Origin: Siderastrea radians
Taxonomy: Eukaryota > Cnidaria > Anthozoa > Scleractinia > Rhizangiidae
Reading direction: 5' to 3'
Assembly: GCA_964017195.1 (NCBI GenBank)
Contig: OZ024892.1
Span: 6,702,866-6,766,865, forward strand
Length of the DNA: 64,000 nt
Below, one piece after another: positions 1 to 64,000 of the stretch. Position numbers and translations under genes: made by a program. The stretch's first letter is position 1. Every line of letters starts with the position of its first letter. A model generated the notes under the pieces. It was not told the DNA's origin and did not search any database. It saw only the letters and a list, made by a program, of their open reading frames with translations.

Positions 1-851
1 CTCAAATAACTACATATACTAAAACAAAATAAAATGTCATCCTCCTCAAAAGTGGGGGACTAAAGCCCCCCCAGCCCCCCCGGCTCCGCCGTCCTTGGGC
101 CATCTTCCGCGGAAGCTGTCGTCAGGAATTCGTGCTAATCCAGAATGTTTCAATGTGTTTGCGGTTTGGATTATTGAATTCATAATCTCTCAGCTCGGGG
201 CTATTAGCAACAGTATTATATATCGATCTGAACAATTGTTCCTTTATAATAATATAATTTGCATGATAATAACAAATTGTCGGATCGTATAATAATAAGT
301 TTTATCAATTATTGCATGACAAAGTTACAATCCGTTTCCATACTAGCCATACGTCAGGGGCACCCAACAAGAACATTTTAGCAAAATACTTGAAATTTCA
401 TTTCCAGCTTTCTTGGGTTGTTTCAACATCGACATGTCGTGGACTACATGACTTCCGCGACTGCGGCAAATATTAAGTCGGGGAACCAGAGAGTTCTATA
501 CAGGATCGTATTGTATATGGCGAAGTGTAGGAGTGTACTTCGCCGGAGCCTATTTCCCTTTCGTAAACGGTCGTTGCCATTTTTGACGGTCGATGCCATC
601 ATTGGTAACCAAGCCTTTAGTCATGGTAGAAGTAATATATGCTCTGGATTAATGTACAATAAGGCAACAAATAAATTTTTGAATAGTCTTAGAAAGAGCA
701 AAGTTGAAGCCCAAGTTGAATTTACGTTAGAGTCCGGGAAAGGGCTAGGGTCACCTATTACAGATGTATCAATTATGAAAGACAGTTAATTATAATATAT
801 ACTTTAATTTTTTGGAATTGTGTCGGATTGGCGTGGTAGTATAGTGGTAAT
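1..851. other. 3' flank of RALGAPA, no gene recognised
   Basis: AT-rich. A plus-strand frame at about 418-789 has no homology I recognise and no ATG at its open start. A short tRNA-D-arm-like stretch (GTATAGTGGTAATGC) lies at 839-853, directly against the next element. Confidence 0.5.
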
Positions 852-1304
852 GCGCCGATCAATTCGAAAGTTCAACATCTCCCCCCGGGCATTTGAACTT
901 TTGAAGATTGGCTTGTTCAAATTCCCTCCCCTCGGGGCAAAAAAGCTGTTCAAATGCCCCACCAATTGTTACTGAACTACCTCTCCTCAAGACAAATTTC
1001 GTCTTCAATCAAACACTTTACACGCCTTTTAGAGAAAGATATGCCGTAATGACACCTTCAAACTTCTTTTAAAGACCCTTTTGAAAAGGTCATTCACTAA
1101 CAAAGGCGAAATTCTATCTTGTTAATCCCTGCAAAAATCGAAAAAAACTCAGGGGCGTATTACGTCAGAACGAGATAAATCCGGTTCAAATTCCCCACCC
1201 TTCCAACGCAACGTTCAAATTCCCCCCTCCCCGGGCACGATGCACAGTCAAACGCCCGGGGTATGCCCGGGGGGGGGATGTTGAAGTTTCGAATTGATCG
1301 GCGC
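852..1304. mobile_element. TIR element, 450 bp
   Basis: Ends are inverted copies (GCGCCGATCAATTCGAAA outward, continuing about 40 bp into a C-run/G-run followed by GGGCAT). No coding capacity. Interior has several CCCC-rich runs preceded by TTCAAAT/GTTCAA. MITE-like. Confidence 0.7.
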
Positions 1305-1987
1305 GTAAGGGAGAGAGATTAGCATACGGAGGGAATCACGGGGTAAGACAGGGATACACGACTCAGAAACAAGTCGTTTATTTTATTTATTGAGAACTTC
1401 CTTTTACATTAGGAATAGGGGTATTTTGTCCAATAATTTACGGTAACACTTGAGAGCGTTTTCAAATCATTTGCGTCCATACTCGTATGTACAATTCTTT
1501 CTTATAAAATATAAACACTCTATGGCAAACAATTATTACAAAGCAAATTTCTTTCGTTTTACACACAGGTAAAAATAATCTTACAAGGCTACACGAGCTA
1601 AAAAACAATATCAAATTCAAGCAAGTCGCTCGGCAAAGCATTGAAAAAATTTTAGTCCGACCAACGTAGAATTGCACACGAACTTATAGACGATTTTGTT
1701 TTACGAAGTAAGTATTGGTTTGTACAGTTAGTAAAGCTGGCACACGGCTACAATTAATGGTAAATTAAATCCATCATTGCATTTAATATACAAAACATGC
1801 AAAAGAGAAATTTGGTTCGTATTTTACCTCAAAGAAGCAGAGAATTGCTAATGTGTGCAGCTTGAATACGCAAACTACGTTCCAATGAGTTAGCTTTAAA
1901 ATACACCTTATAGCATAGAAAAGGAGACCGTCTTTAAGTTAGACAATCTCGTTATTCCAAGCATAACTGAGGTAATTGCTCAAGATC

Positions 1988-1993
1988 TTTATT
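1988..1993 (-). terminator. Candidate poly(A) signal for RALGAPA
   Basis: AATAAA on the minus strand, about 730 bp beyond the stop codon. Another minus-strand AATAAA cluster is near 1382-1392. Which one is used cannot be told from sequence. Confidence 0.3.
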
Positions 1994-2004
1994 ATTGTTT
2001 TTCT

Positions 2005-2380
2005 GAAAGTGTGACGTTCGGTGCCCGATGATTATCTGAACATACCCGAAAGGATGCAACCAAATTCCGACTTCAAGCAGACCAATAATAGTATGTACAC
2101 AACGATTTACGAAAGTATGACGTTCGCTGTCCGATGATTACCCCAACATATGCGAAAAGGAGCCATCAAATTCCGACTTCAAGCCGGCCAGTAATTGTAA
2201 ATGTAAATAGGCAAGGATTTATGATAACAAGACGTTTCCTCCCTGATGATTACCCGAACATTGCTGAAAGGGCCCGACTAAATTCCGACTTCAAGCCGGC
2301 AAGTAACAAAATGTAGCCCAGGATTTACGAAAGCAAAGGGCGCGACCAAATTCCGACTTCAAACTGGCCAATAACTGTAT
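2005..2380. repeat. Tandem repeat, ~110-bp unit, ~3.5 copies
   Basis: Repeating core CCGATGATTA...CCGAACAT...AAATTCCGACTTCAAGC...GCCAATAA. The last unit is partial. Lies in the probable 3' UTR or flank of RALGAPA. Confidence 0.75.
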
Positions 2381-2722
2381 GTAATTTGAAGTGTCCATAA
2401 AGGTAACAGATACCTCGCACACAATCATTACTTAAGGCATTCAATGTCTTGGGATGAAAAATGATAACAAATACCTTATGTACTGTTGATTCTGCTGATT
2501 AAACAAGATTCAACTTCTAAGAAGACCATATATTTACAATTCCCTTGGTAGTACCAACACAGATAACGAAACACTATTTCCTCGTTGACCCTTTAGCACC
2601 TAAAGGCAAACTGAAATTCTAAATTCGAATGTGCCGATCAATCGTTAAGGCATGAAGGTTCCAATTTTCCAGATTTGAAAAATAAAATGTTAGCACAGTA
2701 AAATACTTTTTTGCGGATGCAT

Positions 2723-59832
<57,110 letters not shown>

Positions 59833-60712
59833 ATTTGTGTCCCACACATCGAGATGAAATTGGAGAAAGTATCGCCTATAATCTCTTGAGGTCCATTCAT
59901 GACGCGGCAGCCATGTTCATTCCAACCTCCAGATGGCAGCTGATCTGCGCATGTGTCGTATTATCAAAATATTTATCAATGGGGACTGGGGCGGAGTTCA
60001 ATCCCTCGGACTTTGTGGGGATTTCGGGGGGTGGGGGATTGGCTTTTGTTTGAGAGATATTTTTTTCTCCTAAGGAAGAGGAATGAGGTGAGATGCTTCT
60101 AAAGAACCACTTCAGAATGGAGTCAGCTTGGAGATGGTTATTTACCAGAGTTTCTGAGCTATTCTGGGTTGGGCTTATAACATATTTGACAGACGTTAAC
60201 TACTGTCTGCAACTTGGTAAAAAAAATCCAGCTACCCAACAATATTGTAACCTAGAATCCATTTTTAGAAAAATTCCCAAAGCTATGAACTAAATTTCTA
60301 GCTTTTTCAGAAAAAGAATTAAGAATCATTCCGGTTTTTTTTTTATTTTTTTTTTATTTTGGACCTTTTGACAACAAAAGTTTTTTGTTATGTTTTTTCG
60401 ACTGAAAAAAAAAACAATTTTTTAATGGAGCAAAAAAAATCTTGTGAAATGCTTAATCGATCGAAGACAAAGCATCAAACAGGGAAAAATATTAAAACGA
60501 AAAAAATTAATTAATGTTGATAAACAGCCCGGAGGTTGATGAATAAAATTTGGAAGGTCCCATGGGACTGTTATTCAAATCTCCCGCCATCAATGCGCGC
60601 GCATAATCCGACATTGCACGAGGGTAAGCAGTAAAGAGAACACTCCGAGATTTTCTCTTTTTTCTGCTCACTAAAACCACTGTTTTGGGGACAAATCATT
60701 TTAGAATAAAGA
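59833..60712. promoter_or_regulatory. Likely bidirectional promoter
   Basis: 880 bp between the RALGAPA start codon (minus) and the start of a possible plus-strand gene. No TATA box at a fixed distance stands out. A CG-richer patch at about 60585-60625 has TCTCCCGCC (E2F-like) and GCGCGCGC, unlike the AT-rich surroundings. GCAGCCATGTTC near 59905 resembles a YY1-type element just upstream of RALGAPA. Assignment is by position. Confidence 0.45.
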
Positions 60713-63700
60713 ATGCCAGCCAGAAAACGTCAGCCAAGCAAAAGAAAAGCGGACGAGCCGACGAAGGAAGCGGTTGGCAAGAAGAAAGAAAAGCGAGGTA
60801 CGAGTGATGATGAGAAACTTTCACTTTGATTGAAGTAGCGGCGAATATTCTCCACATCAGACTCGTGCCGCTAATTCCTTGATGGAAAATTGTGTTGTCT
60901 TCGTGGACAGGCATTGAAAGTTTGGACAGGCATTGAAAGTTTGTCCAAAGCGTAAGCTTATCTTAAGTTCAGTTTATGAATGAATGATAAATCGTTCTGA
61001 TGAGCTGCTGTCTGATTGGAACGCGGAATTGATTATCGGAGTGTATTACAAAATTACAAAGTGTGGATGAAGATTTTACTTGAAACATCCGTGTTGAATA
61101 TATTTTGTTGTTAGTTTTATCAAGCAGTGGAGAAGCACTGAAAATTTAAAGAACCCATTTGGATGTGCTTCATCGATGCGATGGGCAAGCAGCATGGGTG
61201 TCCAGTTTTACCAAACTAGTCATGATCAATATTATTCTAGATTTGCATATATAATCAATGTAGCTATAAATGGACACCCACATGTACATGTCATATCAGC
61301 CCAAAAACCATACTTTATATGGGGTGGATCTCAGCCCCAGTAATTAACCCTTTCACTCTCAAGAGTGCCTAAAATCAAAATACAAGACGAATCCCAAATT
61401 TCGTTTTGTAAAATACTTGAATATAAAAAGTACCACGTGAACATACTGCTGAACAGGATTCATTTACACCATAGAAATCCTATGGTCACACCATAGGATT
61501 TCATCCACAGACTTAAAAGTTAGAATCAGCTTATTGGCTCCACTACTATTCAGGGAGAGAAAGGGTTAAATTTTGCATTTCCTCATTGGTTCACCACACA
61601 CTGGGTACGTGCTAGTAGTTCTGCTTTTTGCCTTATAAGGAAGTTGAATGCCATGTCAAGAACCGCAGACTTCAAAAATTTTTGGTGTAAAGCAAGAGTC
61701 TTGTCCGACAATGTGGCAAAAATTAGCATTATTACTGAAGTTCAGAAAATTTTAAATGAAATAATTAAAGGGGCATAGTCACGAGGATTTCGCCGATTTC
61801 TGGTAAAAAACAGTGCTAAAATTATCGGTAGCTAACTTTATCCATGCCCGACATTGTGTTTGAACATTTAAAGGGATATATTAACGTAATTTCAGTAAGA
61901 GAAAACAAATCATGACCATTTAATATTGATTTAATGTCAACACGCAAATTATTGCAATCCATTTCCATCCGAGCCGTCCGTAGCAACAAACGACAGAAAA
62001 TAGTTTTATTGAAGTAATATAGTCTTTGGTAACAAGACTAGACCATTATTTGTGGGTGTTCGTTGATGTGAGGACATATTTTTGATTTTTAAAGTTAACT
62101 AGAATAGCGTGACTGTGCCCCTTTAACAATTATTCACCGAAGTGGAGGTGAACAGTGATGGATATTTGCTGAGGGCACAAAGTGACGAGGTAAATGACTA
62201 CCACTCTTCACCGACACTGAGGATAGCCAGCACTAAATAGTTCCTTTATTCTGCAAATTGACGGATAAATTGAATGTGAAACCCACCAAAAATGCTAGTA
62301 GGTGAATAGCACATACTATCCTGAGTGTGAGTATCCAATCAGAGCACGCGAAAAACATATCCACTATCCACAGAATGCACGCGCAGTAACAAAAGGAGGC
62401 ACCATCCTTTAAAAGCTGATTCTAACTTTTGAGTATGTGGATGAAATCCTACAGCGTGAACTTCAAATGACTCCTCGTCAACAGTACTTTCACATGGTAC
62501 TATTTATATCTATGTACGTATTTTACAAATTAAAATTTGGGATTCAGCTTGAACTTCGATTTTAGGCATTCTTGGGAGTGAAAGGGTTAAACTCGCAAGG
62601 GAAACAAAAACTTTTTCAAGAAAGCAGGAGTTCAAGACAGTGACTGGGTGGTTAAACACTGTGCCACATTTTCCAAGGGAAACAGTATCTACCCAAGATA
62701 AGAGTAGTTTTGAGATACTGTTTGGATTTAAGATAGCGTGGGTCGATTATACGTACCTCACTATGCACATGTCAGTATATAGAGAGAGCTTATAAAGAAA
62801 GTCTTACAATACTTGTAACAAAACATTGTAAAATGCAGCTAATGGAACATGATGCTCTTGACCCTGAGGGGTATCTATTTGTACTCTACTTTAGGCCTAT
62901 AAATGTACCATTGTTTTCTTTGTTGGTGCTTTTTATATTTGGTTTTATTGTTGTATGTGGCAACCTTCTCTAGTTTACTAGTTAGTTTGCCTCTTTACTT
63001 TGGTTAAACTCATCGCAAATGATGAGCTTGGGAGCTGGTGCCTTAAAGGTTAGTGGGGGGCCAGCTGCAAGGAGCAGAGAAGAGGTATCCATGGCAACCC
63101 TGGAAGCAGGAACCACCCCAAGAGCAGCCACTAACTGACACCGTCACACTGAGTAAACTCAGTGGAGATACTTACAACAACAACAACAAGCTTTATTACC
63201 AAATAGAAAAAGGAAAAAAAGTTAAACTTTACAATATAATATATTAATACAAAAATAGGTAATGTGTACTCAGGATAACTATAAAGCTAATCGAGCTGAG
63301 TAAAACTAAGTGATGTTTAAGTACAGAGGTAGGTTGGCACTAAAGCTTGGTGAAAGCAATTAATTAGTCAATTAAAAAAAGACAAAAAAAAAGAAATAAA
63401 GAAAATAAATAAAAATAAATAAATAAAATAAATAAACAACTACCAGTTGAAAACTCATGAGCAGTAAGACTGTAAGATGTTTAGCTTGACTTTGTTTTTA
63501 AACATTTTAAGGGGGAGGTATTACCTGTGGTAATACCTACCTGACACAAAAAAAATTCCTACGATACTGCCTGCTACTCCACAGGGAGGGTGGGGAGGGA
63601 GCGAGAATCTGCAGGAATCACAGTTGATCCAAGGACGATCAGCAAGCAACAATTTGCAAAGCAAGCAATGCAAGAATGCGAAATCAACACTAACCACGAA

Positions 63701-63805
63701 AACAAAAGAGGCCCTGCAAAGCCCCGAGGGCCGCCCCGTGGGCCACGTGCTGCAATGGCGGAGACTGCTGGCCAGCTCTGCTCAAGTTTAACTTTGCCTA
63801 AATGA
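60713..63805 (+). CDS. Possible small two-exon gene, basic 101-residue protein
   Basis: Exon 1 at 60713-60797 starts MPARKRQPSKRKADEPTKEA, very Lys/Arg-rich, and ends in phase 1 at a GTACGAG donor. A frame starting at 63585 after a CCACAG acceptor has the matching phase and runs GITVDPRTISKQQFAKQAMQ, a Gly/Pro/Arg stretch (GPAKPRGPPRGPRAAM) and a TGA at 63803-63805. AATAAA follows at 63841-63846. Together they give 101 residues. I do not recognise the protein; the composition suggests a nuclear or nucleic-acid-binding role, which is inference. Internal exons could be missing, and the two pieces might not belong together. Confidence 0.35.
61344..61570. mobile_element. TTAA-flanked MITE, CCCTTTCACTC family
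   Basis: TTAA/CCCTTTCACTCTCAAGAGTG left; GGGAGAGAAAGGG/TTAA right. Reverse orientation to the copy at 5944. Confidence 0.8.
61765..62126. mobile_element. TTAA-flanked MITE, AGGGGCATAGTCACG
   Basis: TTAA/AGGGGCATAGTCACG left; CGTGACTGTGCCCCT/TTAA right. Confidence 0.8.
62400..62590. mobile_element. Truncated CCCTTTCACTCC-family MITE
   Basis: Right end TTGGGAGTGAAAGGGTTAA and interior TCTAACTTTTGAGTATGTGG; the left end is missing. Confidence 0.65.
62824..63240 (+). repeat. Probable dispersed element with (CAA)n tail
   Basis: Ends AACAACAACAACAAGCTTTA, a tail shape often seen on non-LTR or SINE-like insertions. The body is not recognised. Confidence 0.35.
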
Positions 63806-64000
63806 ATTTAACTACGTAAATATTTAGCCACATTTAATTCAATAAATGCTCTATTCATGTCCTCTTTATTATGATGTAAGGTCTAGTAATTGCATGGTAC
63901 AACTTTAGCCATTGGCTTAGACTATGGACACAGTCTAGCTATAAAATTCTCTTTACAAGGTTCAGAGTCACATGAACTAACTTCAAATAGACAAATTTGC

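Noticed and set aside
418..789. 123-codon plus-strand frame
   Set aside because: No ATG at its open start, no recognisable domain, no splice or promoter context.

Overview
The window is eukaryotic nuclear DNA from an animal. It is AT-rich, has small exons with GT/AG introns, and is full of non-coding mobile elements. Conservation with the vertebrate protein, together with the mix of Penelope-like, CR1/L2-like LINE, tRNA-SINE and TTAA-MITE relics, suggests an anthozoan cnidarian (coral or sea anemone). The species cannot be fixed from sequence alone.

One gene fills almost everything. On the minus strand, from the ATG at 59830-59832 to the TAA at 2723-2725, I reconstructed a complete 41-exon coding region of 6,312 nt (2,103 residues plus stop). 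It encodes the catalytic alpha subunit of the Ral GTPase-activating protein complex, the single invertebrate-type orthologue of vertebrate RALGAPA1/RALGAPA2. All 41 exons have GT donors and AG acceptors, and their phases chain without a break. The C-terminal RapGAP domain is in exons 34-40, with the expected catalytic Asn in exon 38. About 110 residues of extra tail follow, including an RxRxxS site.

Region by region: 1-2722 is 3' flank/UTR with a 110-bp tandem repeat and a TIR element. 2723-12287 holds the GAP-domain exons among minisatellites (27 bp, 24 bp and a roughly 105-bp array), a fold-back and a SINE. 12288-35217 holds the middle exons with LINE, SINE, Penelope and many MITEs. 35218-39137 is one large intron holding a 2.5-kb nested inverted-repeat element with an A/C-biased degenerate satellite. 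39138-59832 holds the N-terminal half. 59833-60712 is a probable bidirectional promoter. 60713 to the end contains a possible small two-exon gene on the plus strand plus MITEs.

The most striking non-coding pattern is the large number of short TIR elements (about 18) flanked by TTAA. In three places two elements abut and share a single TTAA. A second group begins CAGGG, ends CCCTG (or a one-base variant, CTCTG) and has 6-bp target duplications. A Penelope-like insertion keeps a perfect 12-bp target duplication. One TTAA element sits inside a LINE whose reading frame is continuous across the target site.
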